This document shows, piece after piece, positions 8,151 through 15,750 of a stretch of 16,612 nucleotides of DNA (positions are counted from its first letter, which is position 1; each line of letters starts with the position of its first letter). The notes below the pieces were generated by a model, which saw only the letters and a list, made by a program, of their open reading frames with translations, ran no database searches and was not told the DNA's origin. The stretch is from the NCBI GenBank assembly GCA_031258615.1, contig JAIRMP010000047.1, forward strand, positions 1-16,612. Reading direction: 5' to 3'. The stretch is from Spirochaetaceae bacterium. Its GTDB lineage: Bacteria; Spirochaetota; Spirochaetia; Treponematales; Breznakiellaceae. Made by a program: the position numbers and the translations under genes.

Positions 8151-8240
8151 GCTCCCCCTTAATTGCTTCTTGCTTTTAGAGGCATTTTCTTTTACAGGCG
8201 TTTGCGTTACGATAAAACAGGTTTTAGGTAGAGGATTACA

Positions 8241-9509
8241 GTGAATTTTGAAGCGGAATTGGAAAAGTTGCTGGCCAGGGAACAGGGGCCCCTGCCCCGG
8301 TACGAATTGGTAGAAGTTTTGGCGGAGAGCCGTACCTTACTGGAAGCCCTGAATAAGAGACAGGCAGATCTGTCTTTGCAGGTGGAAGAGATCTATGATC
8401 TCGCGAAGGAGGCGGACGCGCGGGAACTCCGGGAAGCCCTTAACGCTGAGAAGGAACGCCTCCGGCAGGTGTTAGGAGTAGCGCTTGGCTTAAGCGATAT
8501 GCTGGAACATTTCTGCGTCTATGCCGGACGGAGCGGCAGCGCGGAACTGGAGTACCAGGGCAGCCTTTTATGGCAAAATTCGCGGCTCCTGCTGGAAACT
8601 TGTGGAATCGCCCGGTTAGGGGAGGCCGGCGAGAGTCTGAATCCGGCCCTGCATACGGTACAGTCCGCCCTTGCCTCGGAACTGCCCAAAGAACAGATTA
8701 TCCAGGTGCTTCAAAGCGGGTACGCATATTTTGGAAGGCTGGTACGCAAGGCAGTTGTAGTTGTGAGCAAGGGGGAACCGGATTCAGAAAGGAAAAATGC
8801 GGAGCCTAAAGCAAGGAAAGGGTTGGAAGACGAAGGCATAGAACCGGAAGATACGAAAGACGAAGGCATAGAACCGGAATATACGGAATACCGGGAAGAC
8901 GAAGGCATGGAACCGGAAGATACGGAATACCCGGAAGACGAAAGCATGGAACCGGAAGATACGGAATACCGGGAAGACGAAGGCATAGAACCGCATGATA
9001 CGGAATACCGGGAAGACGAAGGCATAGAACCGGAAGATACGGAATACCGGGAAGACGAAAGCATGGAACCGGAAGATACGGAATACCGGGAAGACGAAGG
9101 CATGGAACCGGAAGATACGGAATATTCGGAAGACGAAGGCATAGAACCGGAAGATACGGAATACCCGGAAGACGAAGGCATGGAACCGGAAGATACGGAA
9201 TACCGGGAAGACGAAAGCATAGAACCGGAAGATACGGAATATTCGGAAGACGAAAGCATAGAACCGGAAGATACGGAATATTCGGAAGACGAAAGCATGG
9301 AACCGGAAGATACGGAATATTCGGAAGACGAAAGCATGGAACCGGAAGATACGGAATACCCGGAAGACGAAGGCATAGAACCGGAAGATACGGAATACCC
9401 GGAAGACGAAGGCATGGAACCGCATGATACGGAAGGCATGGAGGATGAAAATATAAAAATGGAAAATACGGAAAAAAATACAGAAAAGGAGTATACAGAA
9501 AATGAGTAG
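8241..9509 (+). CDS. GrpE-like nucleotide exchange factor with an acidic 13-residue repeat tail
   Basis: The start is a GTG at 8241 with GAGG six bases upstream. Residues 1-80 are a charged, coiled-coil-like helix. Residues ~75-178 match the GrpE fold, ending with the characteristic beta-domain segments ESLNPALHTVQSA and QSGYAYFGRLVRKAVVVVSKG (160-177), which align with the GY...GR..R.A.V.V.K end of GrpE. GrpE dimers open the Hsp70 nucleotide cleft to release ADP. From residue 197 the protein becomes fifteen 13-residue units plus a short first unit (consensus DEGIEPEDTEYRE), then a lysine/glutamate end (402-422). Ordinary GrpE has no such tail. The tail is intensely acidic and presumably disordered. 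The gene overlaps the Hsp70 gene by 8 bases, so the partner is almost certainly that protein. No CIRCE element is seen upstream; TTTACA (8191) with TAAAAC (8213) is a weak promoter candidate. Confidence 0.85.
   Translation: MNFEAELEKLLAREQGPLPRYELVEVLAESRTLLEALNKRQADLSLQVEEIYDLAKEADARELREALNAEKERLRQVLGVALGLSDMLEHFCVYAGRSGSAELEYQGSLLWQNSRLLLETCGIARLGEAGESLNPALHTVQSALASELPKEQIIQVLQSGYAYFGRLVRKAVVVVSKGEPDSERKNAEPKARKGLEDEGIEPEDTKDEGIEPEYTEYREDEGMEPEDTEYPEDESMEPEDTEYREDEGIEPHDTEYREDEGIEPEDTEYREDESMEPEDTEYREDEGMEPEDTEYSEDEGIEPEDTEYPEDEGMEPEDTEYREDESIEPEDTEYSEDESIEPEDTEYSEDESMEPEDTEYSEDESMEPEDTEYPEDEGIEPEDTEYPEDEGMEPHDTEGMEDENIKMENTEKNTEKEYTENE
8829..9443 (+). repeat. Coding tandem repeat, fifteen 39-base units plus a partial unit
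   Basis: Each 39-base unit encodes a 13-residue block (consensus DE[GS][IM]EPEDTEY[RPS]E). Nearly all differences fall in a few codons: GGC/AGC (Gly/Ser), ATA/ATG (Ile/Met), GAA/CAT (Glu/His), GAT/TAT (Asp/Tyr), and TAC-CGG, TAC-CCG or TAT-TCG (Arg, Pro or Ser). The first, shorter unit (8829-8858) has ten codons. Because 39 is a multiple of three, unit gain or loss keeps the frame, and the antisense strand stays open in several frames. Confidence 0.97.
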
Positions 9510-11169
9510 AATTGTCGGCATCGATCTGGGAACATCCACATCGGAAATAGCGTGCATTGTTGACGGCGCGCCAAGGGTTATCCCCAATACCTTGGGAAAA
9601 CTTATTACCCCTTCGGTGGTGCATATACGGGAGGACGGTGAGGCTCTGGTGGGCGAGGAGGCCGCAGAGTACCTCTTTACCCGCCCGGAATGTACCTTTA
9701 TGGAGATCAAGCGGCTTACAGGGAGCGGTGAGGTGCTGCACGCCCACGGAAAGGAGTATACGCCCGAAGATATGCAAGCCTTGTTGCTGCGCTACCTTGT
9801 GGGCTGTGCGGAAACATACCTGAAAGAAAAAATAGACAGGGCGGTCATCACCGTGCCGGCCTATTTTACCGACGTGCAGCGCCGGGCCACTACCAGGGCG
9901 GGGGAACTTGCCGGCCTTTCTGTAGAGCGGATCATCAACGAACCTACCGCCGCGGCCCTTGATTACGGCCTTGTCAACCTTAAAGAATGTAAGAACGTGC
10001 TGATCTACGACCTGGGGGGCGGCACACTGGATGTTACGGTACTCGAACTGTTTGAAGGTGTCCTGGACGTAAAGGCCAGCAGCGGCAACAACCATCTGGG
10101 GGGCAAGGATTTTGACGAGATCATCATGCGGAATCTGGCGGACACTACCGGGGATGAACGCGCCGCGATGCGTCTAAAAAAAGCGGCCGAGGATTGTAAA
10201 ATCGCGCTTAGCGTCCGGGATTCCTACAAAGTGTCCCTGCCCTTCCTAACCACCGCACGGGACGGAAAACCGGTTTCCCTGGAAAAAAACATAACCAGGC
10301 CGAAATTTGAGGAATGGGTCGCCGAAAAGGTTGCGTCCACCAAGGAGCCAATTATGGCCGCCCTTGCTGACTCCGGCCTTTCCGCCGGTGATTTGAGCAT
10401 CGTTCTCCTTGTAGGCGGGTCCACCCGCATACCCTGCGTCAGAAGGCTGGTGGAAGAAACCCTGTCGATCGAAGCCCATTCGCTTATGGACCCTGATTTG
10501 ACGGTTGTCCGTGGCGCCGCGATACAGGCCGGCATCCTTGACGGCATTTTTACCGCCGCGGATCTGGTCATTACCGATGTTTGCCCCTATACGCTGGGGG
10601 TAGAGGTGCTTCATCATAGTTTATTCGAAGAGAAACTGCTGTTCGATCCCCTTATTCCACGGAATACCACCATTCCTGTCGAGAAGTCGAAGCTTTATTG
10701 CCCGGCAGAGGATTTCCAAACTGCCGTGAATCTCAGGGTGTATCAGGGGGATTCTTCCAACCCGGAAGACAACGAATACCTGGGCGAGGTGCTGCTTACT
10801 GGAATTCCACCGGCCTACCGGGGGAATAGGGAGTCGGTAGAAGTAACCTTTGCCTATGACGTAAACGGCATTTTACAGGTAAAAGCCTGCGTTGTGTCCA
10901 CAGGGCGGCAGGTTTCCACGGAAATCAGTACCACCGGGGTAAAACCGAAACCGCAGATTGATTTGACCCGGTGGGAAAGAGCTGAAGGGGCAAAACGCTT
11001 CCGTCCGGCTATACGTAAGGCGGAAAAACTGATTGCCGATGAGGGTGACAAAGGCGGCGATCTTGAAATCCTGGTGAAGCAGATAAAGGAAGCGTTGCTA
11101 CTGAACAAGGATGAACAGGCGGAGAAACTGCGGAATAAACTGCTGGAATTGATGGACATCCTGAAATGA
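9502..11169 (+). CDS. Compact DnaK-like Hsp70 chaperone ATPase
   Basis: The 555-residue product is a divergent Hsp70, shorter than DnaK (about 610-640). The nucleotide-binding domain is intact: phosphate-1 loop DLGTSTS (8-14), catalytic lysine K70 in EIKRLTG, VITVPAYFTDVQRRAT (115-130), INEPTAAALDYG (145-156), phosphate-2 loop DLGGGTLDV (170-178) and adenosine motif LVGGSTRIP (303-311). Subdomain IIB near 210-240 looks shortened. The interdomain linker, normally like VLLLDVTPLSLG, reads LVITDVCPYTLG (355-366). A beta substrate-binding domain follows to about 485, then a short helical lid (487-555) with no acidic EEVD-type end. The start overlaps the GrpE-like gene by 8 bases and the stop overlaps the TPR gene by 4. 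It should therefore be an active ATPase working with the adjacent cochaperones, as a paralogue and not the housekeeping DnaK. Confidence 0.93.
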   Translation: MSRIVGIDLGTSTSEIACIVDGAPRVIPNTLGKLITPSVVHIREDGEALVGEEAAEYLFTRPECTFMEIKRLTGSGEVLHAHGKEYTPEDMQALLLRYLVGCAETYLKEKIDRAVITVPAYFTDVQRRATTRAGELAGLSVERIINEPTAAALDYGLVNLKECKNVLIYDLGGGTLDVTVLELFEGVLDVKASSGNNHLGGKDFDEIIMRNLADTTGDERAAMRLKKAAEDCKIALSVRDSYKVSLPFLTTARDGKPVSLEKNITRPKFEEWVAEKVASTKEPIMAALADSGLSAGDLSIVLLVGGSTRIPCVRRLVEETLSIEAHSLMDPDLTVVRGAAIQAGILDGIFTAADLVITDVCPYTLGVEVLHHSLFEEKLLFDPLIPRNTTIPVEKSKLYCPAEDFQTAVNLRVYQGDSSNPEDNEYLGEVLLTGIPPAYRGNRESVEVTFAYDVNGILQVKACVVSTGRQVSTEISTTGVKPKPQIDLTRWERAEGAKRFRPAIRKAEKLIADEGDKGGDLEILVKQIKEALLLNKDEQAEKLRNKLLELMDILK

Positions 11170-11660
11170 TACAGGAAATCAGCTTTCAAACCTTAAGCCG
11201 GACTCTTGGCGCGCGGTACTACCGGCTGGCCCTCGGCGCCGCCGTGGTGCGGGATTTGAGACACGCCGTACTGTACGCAAGATACGCCGTCCTGCTGGAT
11301 CAGGAAAACATGTACGCGGTAAAACTGCTGCGGCTTTGCTGCGACGAGTTGGGGGAGGACGGCGGTACCGATGGTTTTCCAGGATATACTGACCACAGCC
11401 TTGAAAAGGTCAGAGCCCTTGCGGCGGAGAAAAAGTGGCGGGAAGCGGCCATGTCCGCCCACGCCCTCCCACATCAAAGTGTGCGTGTCTTGAACATTCA
11501 GGGCTGCCTTTGGGCGCTGGATAAGGATTACGCCAAAGGCGCGGATTGTTTCGCGCTGGCTTTGAACAAGGACCGTTTCAGCCGGCTTGCGGCGGAGGGT
11601 CTTGCGGAACTTAGCTCTAAACGTAAAAGTTTTTGGAATATTTTGCGGGGAATTCTATGA
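11166..11660 (+). CDS. Small TPR-type helical protein of the Hsp70 cluster
   Basis: The 164-residue product is all-helical in appearance, without signal peptide or membrane segment. Two stretches resemble TPR helix pairs: about 17-50 ([20 protein letters not shown]) and about 106-139 ([20 protein letters not shown], then CFALALNKD). It starts with ATGA shared with the Hsp70 stop and ends in ATGA shared with the J-protein start, so it is translationally coupled to both. TPR proteins commonly dock onto Hsp70 or its clients; a role as adaptor in this module is inferred from position only. I do not recognise a named family. Confidence 0.7.
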   Translation: MIQEISFQTLSRTLGARYYRLALGAAVVRDLRHAVLYARYAVLLDQENMYAVKLLRLCCDELGEDGGTDGFPGYTDHSLEKVRALAAEKKWREAAMSAHALPHQSVRVLNIQGCLWALDKDYAKGADCFALALNKDRFSRLAAEGLAELSSKRKSFWNILRGIL

Positions 11661-12955
11661 ATAGCCTTTATGAACTGTTGGGGGTAGAAAAAACAGCGGA
11701 TCAGACGCAGATAAAGCGCGGCTACTTCAACCAGGTGCGTAAGTATCCACCCGACCAGTTTCCGGAAGAGTTTAAGGCGTTGCGGACCGCCTACGAGACG
11801 CTGTCCGACAAAGAGAAACGGGCCGAATACGACAGAATCGGCGCCATGCCGGAAGTGGTTGCAAGCGTTTTCCGGAATGCCCAACGGGCCAATGAATTGG
11901 GTATGCATAAAGCAGCATCGGATATGTACAGCCAGATACTGATGCATCACCCCAAGTTAACCAAGGTAAAGGAAGAATACGCCTGGTCGCTGATGGCCGA
12001 GGGCAAGAGCGGTAAAGCGACGGAAGTCTGGGAATCCCTCTGTAACCAGGAACCGGATAACCAGGAGTATGTCATGGGACTGGCCCGGTCATACTCAGAA
12101 CGCGGCTGGCGAAAGAAGGCCATCGCCCAATTCCGGCGGGCGCTGGAGATCGACAGCAGCAACGTGAACTGCTGGTGCGAACTGATTCAGAAGCTGGCCT
12201 ATGATGGTGAAATAGAAGATGCGCGCGCGGCCAGCCGGGAAGCGCTGGAAACGCTTGGGGAAAACTGTGAATACATACCGCTGTATATCCATGCGTTCCT
12301 GATGTCAACTGCGGAGGATGACAAGAGTTCCGTTGAAGGGTATTTACAGAAAGTCATTGCGCTGATACGAGCCGGTAAAGCAACGAAAAAAATGGACATT
12401 GACGGCGCCGTCATTGAGATGCTGAACGCCGTCATTGAGACCCGCAGTTTGGACTTTTTTCCCTATATTAAGGAAATCGCATATCTCCTACCCGGCAAAG
12501 ACAAAAAATTCATTGAATTCCTTGAAGAAGTAACCCTTGTCTACACAATAGAATCGCTGACTAAAAATGGTTTTTCCGATCTACTCCACGATCTGTTTGT
12601 GGGATTTCTGGGTAAATTTGATTCCGATTACGACAAACAGCAGCGGCTTGTTATGGAATGGATCATCCTTTCGGAACGTAAGGTCTACATCCCCCAGCTT
12701 GCGCGTCTGAAAAAAGAATTCCCCGATCTGTACGCCCTGCACAGAAACTTTTTTGACGAAGCGATGCGCACCCATAATCCGGAAAAAATGATGAGGGAAC
12801 GTGACAAACAACTGAATAAATTAGATGGGTCAAAACACAGTTTTGAGGATGAAGAAAAACCTGAGCCGATACGCAGGGCCGCTCCCAAGGTTGGACGCAA
12901 CGATCCCTGTCCGTGCGGCTCAGGGAAAAAATACAAAAAGTGCTGCGGCGCCTAG
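11657..12955 (+). CDS. J-domain/TPR cochaperone with C-terminal SEC-C zinc motif
   Basis: The chosen ATG at 11657 overlaps the previous stop (ATGA) and begins directly at the J domain; an upstream in-frame ATG at 11633 would only add eight residues. Residues 1-62 form a J domain ([20 protein letters not shown]..., [20 protein letters not shown]), but the signature HPD tripeptide that triggers Hsp70 ATP hydrolysis is P31-P32-D33. Residues ~70-202 hold at least three TPR-like repeats (for example [20 protein letters not shown]), followed by a longer helical region. The C-terminus is a SEC-C motif, [18 protein letters not shown], with C418, C420, C429 and C430, a small zinc-binding module also found at the end of SecA. 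There is no DnaJ G/F or zinc-finger region, so it is a class C type J protein. Length is 432 residues. Confidence 0.88.
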   Translation: MNSLYELLGVEKTADQTQIKRGYFNQVRKYPPDQFPEEFKALRTAYETLSDKEKRAEYDRIGAMPEVVASVFRNAQRANELGMHKAASDMYSQILMHHPKLTKVKEEYAWSLMAEGKSGKATEVWESLCNQEPDNQEYVMGLARSYSERGWRKKAIAQFRRALEIDSSNVNCWCELIQKLAYDGEIEDARAASREALETLGENCEYIPLYIHAFLMSTAEDDKSSVEGYLQKVIALIRAGKATKKMDIDGAVIEMLNAVIETRSLDFFPYIKEIAYLLPGKDKKFIEFLEEVTLVYTIESLTKNGFSDLLHDLFVGFLGKFDSDYDKQQRLVMEWIILSERKVYIPQLARLKKEFPDLYALHRNFFDEAMRTHNPEKMMRERDKQLNKLDGSKHSFEDEEKPEPIRRAAPKVGRNDPCPCGSGKKYKKCCGA

Positions 12956-13067
12956 CACAGGCGGATTTGCCGGCGTTAATACTACCTGCCTTTGATAACA
13001 CGCTATCACGGCTTTCATCTGCTTTCAGCGCCTTCGCCCATCACTGGTCAGTCACGGGACCTGGCAG

Positions 13068-13096
13068 ATGACTCTTTCCGGAAATAGTGTTATACT
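13068..13096 (+). promoter_or_regulatory. Probable promoter for the PAP2-like gene
   Basis: ATGACT (13068-13073), a 17-base spacer and TATACT (13091-13096). The expected start at about 13103 lies only three bases before the ATG, implying a nearly leaderless mRNA; no ribosome binding site is seen there. Confidence 0.5.
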
Positions 13097-13105
13097 GAAA
13101 CAAAT

Positions 13106-13969
13106 ATGATAATTCACAGCATCCTCAAGCGTGGTTTTTGGGCTTCCATGCTCAAAATAGTGCTGCGGCCAATCAAACGTACCTGTATAGATACCGTGAA
13201 ATCCATTCTTTACAACTTTTTTTACCTACAGTACAGGGGTGCGATGTTTCGCAAACGGGTAAAGGTCTCATGGGTAGACCACCCGCTGGACGAGGAGATA
13301 CCGTTCACGCCGTCGTGGATAAACGTTTACATGGATTTTTCGCCGTTTTGGGTGCGTACACAGGGGTTCCTGACCGATACCTTCGGCAAAGCGGCGGACC
13401 CGCACATTGAGGGCTTTATCCGCGGCATAGGGGAACTGTACAGGCAGGCCGCCGTCGTATATAAACGCAACTTTTCGACCACCCGCCGCCCCTTCTACCT
13501 GGGGAAACCGGGTTTTTTCTCTATACACATAATGGATCCCCACCTGATGTGCATCCCGTCCCTGCACGTGATGGTTGTGGTGCTGACGTACAGAAAAACA
13601 CGGCAGATTCTCCGCGCTCTGAGCGTAGAAAAGGAGTACGGCGACGAGTTGGAAAGTGTCCGCCGGCGCGCGATCGACATCACCGAATCGATACTCTACA
13701 TCAAGCAGCACAGCATAAACTGCATCGCGGCGGGGCTTTACGCGATGACCTGCTTTGACGAACAGTTGTTTCCGGCAAGCGAAGCGCACGATTTTGTAGA
13801 CGGGCTTTTCGTGAACGACGGGCCTGTTTCCGCCCTGTCCCGCGCCGCGATAAAGAACCATATCCTGACTCTGTACCAGAGCTTTCTTGACGCAAGGCCG
13901 GAACAAGGAAACTGGGAACAGCCCCTGCTCGATTTTTTGGAGCTCTCAGGCTGCGGGGATAGTCCCTAG
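13106..13969 (+). CDS. Hypothetical protein with PAP2-phosphatase-like motifs
   Basis: I do not recognise this 287-residue protein with certainty. Three segments recall the PAP2 (lipid phosphatase/acid phosphatase) signature in the right order: R128-P129 after a basic stretch, PSLHV at 151-155 (compare PSGH), and S195 with H202 (SILYIKQH, compare SRxxxxxH). The arginine after that Ser is replaced by Ile, and the final Asp is not in its expected place. The few hydrophobic stretches (around 145-162 and 203-216) do not clearly form the usual multiple membrane helices; the N-terminus is basic and amphipathic. The ATG at 13106 has no ribosome binding site; internal ATGs at 13148 and 13244 are possible, the latter after an AGGGG. 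It ends convergently with rpoN, the two stops overlapping by four bases (CTAG). Confidence 0.6.
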   Translation: MIIHSILKRGFWASMLKIVLRPIKRTCIDTVKSILYNFFYLQYRGAMFRKRVKVSWVDHPLDEEIPFTPSWINVYMDFSPFWVRTQGFLTDTFGKAADPHIEGFIRGIGELYRQAAVVYKRNFSTTRRPFYLGKPGFFSIHIMDPHLMCIPSLHVMVVVLTYRKTRQILRALSVEKEYGDELESVRRRAIDITESILYIKQHSINCIAAGLYAMTCFDEQLFPASEAHDFVDGLFVNDGPVSALSRAAIKNHILTLYQSFLDARPEQGNWEQPLLDFLELSGCGDSP

Positions 13970-15381
13970 CGCCGGTACGAGGAGCCCAGATCGAGTTGAT
14001 TCCGGTACTTCGAGACGGTGCGGCGGGCCAGGTTGACGCCGCGTTTTGCAAGTAAAAAAACGATGTCTTGATCGGAAAGCCTCCGGCTCTCCTGCCGCCC
14101 GCTTTCCTCCTCTATCATCTCGCGGATCATTTCCTTGACGCCTTCCTGGGAGTACCGGGAACCTGAAGAACCGGCTCCGCTTATAGAGTTGCTGAAAAAG
14201 TAACGTATTTCAAAGATGCCCCATTCTGTCTGCATATACTTTCCGTTTGCCGCCCTTGAAACGGTTGTTTCATGGACATCAAGTTCGGCGGCAATGTCCC
14301 GCATGGTGAGCGGGGCAAGGTACTTGGGACCGTCAACAAAGAAAGCACGCTGGAATTCGAGTATCGCACGTGTTACTCGCAGCAGCGTATGGTTGCGCCG
14401 GTGTATGGACTGTATGAACCAGCGCGCTTCCTTTACATTTTCCCGGACAAAGTCCCGTTCTACGCCTTTTAACCCGTTTCCGGTCTTCAGGCGTGTCTGC
14501 TCCATGAAAAACGGTTGTATCCCAAGCACAGGAATTTCCTCGTCATTTAGTATAACAGAAAATTCTCCGTCCCTGCGTACCACCTGTATATCCGGGATCA
14601 CAAACCGGGTCTTTACGATGCTGCCTGAATTCCACTGCCTGCCCGGAAAAGGCGACAGCGACTTTAGCTTTTCAAACAGTGTGCCAAGCTCGCCCGCGCT
14701 TATCCCAAGCCTGCGCGCAACCGCCTGAAATTTCCCGCGTTCAAGCTCAGGCAGGCATGGAATAAGCAGTTTTATCTTTTCGGAGGATGCGCCGTAGGTG
14801 AGATCGGCCTGTACGGCCAGGGACTCTTTGTAGTCCGAGGTGCAGCAGCCGTTTGGCTCCAGCATATGTACAAAGTTAAGCGCCCTTTCCAGCGTGGCCG
14901 CTGTTATGCCGTCCGCCTTGCTGAACAGGGTTTCCGGCGGTTCCAGGTTAAAACCATCGTTATCAATATTTTGTATCAGCCGCTCGCCTGTTTCACGCAG
15001 TTCATTGTCCCCCGTTTGCAGGCGCAGTTGCCACAACAGGTAATCCTGTAGTGTTTCCGTCGGGGACAGCACACCTTCAATAAACTGCCGCCGCTCGTCC
15101 GAGGCTGCATCGCCCCGCCCGTTCCGCACATAGCCTGAATCGGAAGTTGTCTCGAAGTAATCATATTCCTCGCGCCGCGGTTTGTACATCGTGTCTAGCG
15201 ATAGCAGGGCCTTGTCCTCGAGTACTTCCAGCGCCGGATTCTTTTCCAGCTCTTCCTCTATCCTGTCCCGCAGATCGGCAACCGGCAGTTCCATCAGTTT
15301 GACAGATAGGATGAGCTGGGGACTCATCCGCAGGGAAAGACGCTGTTCCTGTGATAAACCGGTACGTTGAATTTGCCGCAT
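13966..15381 (-). CDS. rpoN: RNA polymerase sigma-54 factor RpoN
   Basis: Sigma-54 directs core polymerase to -24/-12 promoters and needs AAA+ activators. The 471-residue product shows region I (LSLRMSPQLILSVKLMELP...IEEELEKNPALE), an acidic linker, the core-binding region, a helix-turn-helix at 358-385 (MRDIAAELDVHETTVSRA), GIFEIRYFFS at 388-397 and the RpoN box ARRTVSKYR at 452-460 (consensus ARRTVAKYR, one conservative change). Length is normal. The ATG at 15381 lacks a clear ribosome binding site but is the only start that keeps region I whole. The gene begins 43 bases after the tRNA-Leu gene and has no convincing promoter of its own, so it is likely transcribed from the tRNA promoter. 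Its activators and targets are not in this window. Confidence 0.97.
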   Translation of the reverse strand: MRQIQRTGLSQEQRLSLRMSPQLILSVKLMELPVADLRDRIEEELEKNPALEVLEDKALLSLDTMYKPRREEYDYFETTSDSGYVRNGRGDAASDERRQFIEGVLSPTETLQDYLLWQLRLQTGDNELRETGERLIQNIDNDGFNLEPPETLFSKADGITAATLERALNFVHMLEPNGCCTSDYKESLAVQADLTYGASSEKIKLLIPCLPELERGKFQAVARRLGISAGELGTLFEKLKSLSPFPGRQWNSGSIVKTRFVIPDIQVVRRDGEFSVILNDEEIPVLGIQPFFMEQTRLKTGNGLKGVERDFVRENVKEARWFIQSIHRRNHTLLRVTRAILEFQRAFFVDGPKYLAPLTMRDIAAELDVHETTVSRAANGKYMQTEWGIFEIRYFFSNSISGAGSSGSRYSQEGVKEMIREMIEEESGRQESRRLSDQDIVFLLAKRGVNLARRTVSKYRNQLDLGSSYRR

Positions 15382-15424
15382 GAATTATATTAACGCTCGT
15401 GTACAACCTGCACACGGCCTGTTT

Positions 15425-15506
15425 TGCGGCGAAGAAGACTCGAACTTCCATTCCTCTCGGAACCAGCACCTCAAGCTGGCGTGTCTACCAGTTCCACCAT
15501 CGCCGC
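15425..15506 (-). tRNA. tRNA-Leu (anticodon GAG)
   Basis: An 82-base class II tRNA: acceptor GCGGCGA/TCGCCGC with discriminator A, D-arm with TGGTAGAC, anticodon arm CCAGC-TTGAGGT-GCTGG with anticodon GAG, a long variable arm (TTCCGAGAGGAA) and a T-arm with GTTCGAGTC. The long variable arm and anticodon both fit leucine. No CCA is encoded. Confidence 0.95.
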
Positions 15507-15514
15507 ATTGTCTT

Positions 15515-15544
15515 ACTATACCAAGCCATAAACGTATCTGTCAA
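15515..15544 (-). promoter_or_regulatory. Promoter for tRNA-Leu and probably rpoN
   Basis: On the minus strand TTGACA (15544-15539), an 18-base spacer and TATAGT (15520-15515). The expected start is a few bases before the tRNA 5' end at 15506. Confidence 0.8.
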
Positions 15545-15700
15545 CAGGCAGGCAGGCCAGCCTGCACCGAACGTACGCCAGTGGCTGAGGAATCGTCCTT
15601 GCCATTCTCTGAGCGTGAAAGAGGGCGGCAACTCACTATTAACTCTTAACCTCCACTGCCTCCACCCGGAAGAGCGGAACGCCTCCCAGTCGCGGGGCTA

Positions 15701-15746
15701 AGCCTCCGCACCTGAGTGATCCAAGCCTCCGCAACTGGGTGATCCA
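15701..15746. repeat. Two tandem 23-base repeats
   Basis: AGCCTCCGCACCTGAGTGAT (plus CCA) at 15701-15723 is repeated at 15724-15746 with two changes. A degenerate third copy (13 of 23 positions) may continue to about 15769. It lies just past the stop of the small secreted protein, in what would be coding sequence if the poly-C run in that gene lost one base. Confidence 0.85.
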
Positions 15747-15750
15747 AACC

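Noticed and set aside
8140..8240. CIRCE-type heat-shock operator ahead of the chaperone operon
   Set aside because: No TTAGCACTC-N9-GAGTGCTAA-like inverted repeat is visible in this gap; only a weak sigma70-like candidate is seen.
8829..9443. CRISPR array or diversity-generating-retroelement variable region
   Set aside because: The units are contiguous, without unique spacers, and in frame with a protein; no cas genes are near. Variation is not of the A-to-N type and no reverse transcriptase or template repeat is present.
8711..10095. Long antisense open frames across the acidic repeat region, with repeats such as GSMPSSSRYSVSS or FRIFRFYAFVF
   Set aside because: They are artefacts of a 39-base repeat, which lacks stops in several frames. 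They have no ribosome binding sites or family resemblance and lie opposite a well-supported GrpE-like/Hsp70 pair.
12956..13067. Terminator after the chaperone operon
   Set aside because: I looked for a stem followed by a T-run between the J-protein stop and the next promoter and found none convincing.
13268..13906. 212-residue open frame opposite the PAP2-like gene
   Set aside because: It has no start signals and a basic, composition-driven sequence; the plus-strand frame has a promoter, sensible composition and a compact end at rpoN.
15384..15389. Perfect TATAAT on the minus strand just before rpoN
   Set aside because: It lies two bases upstream of the rpoN ATG, so transcription would begin inside the gene, and no suitable -35 box is found at 15-18 bases.
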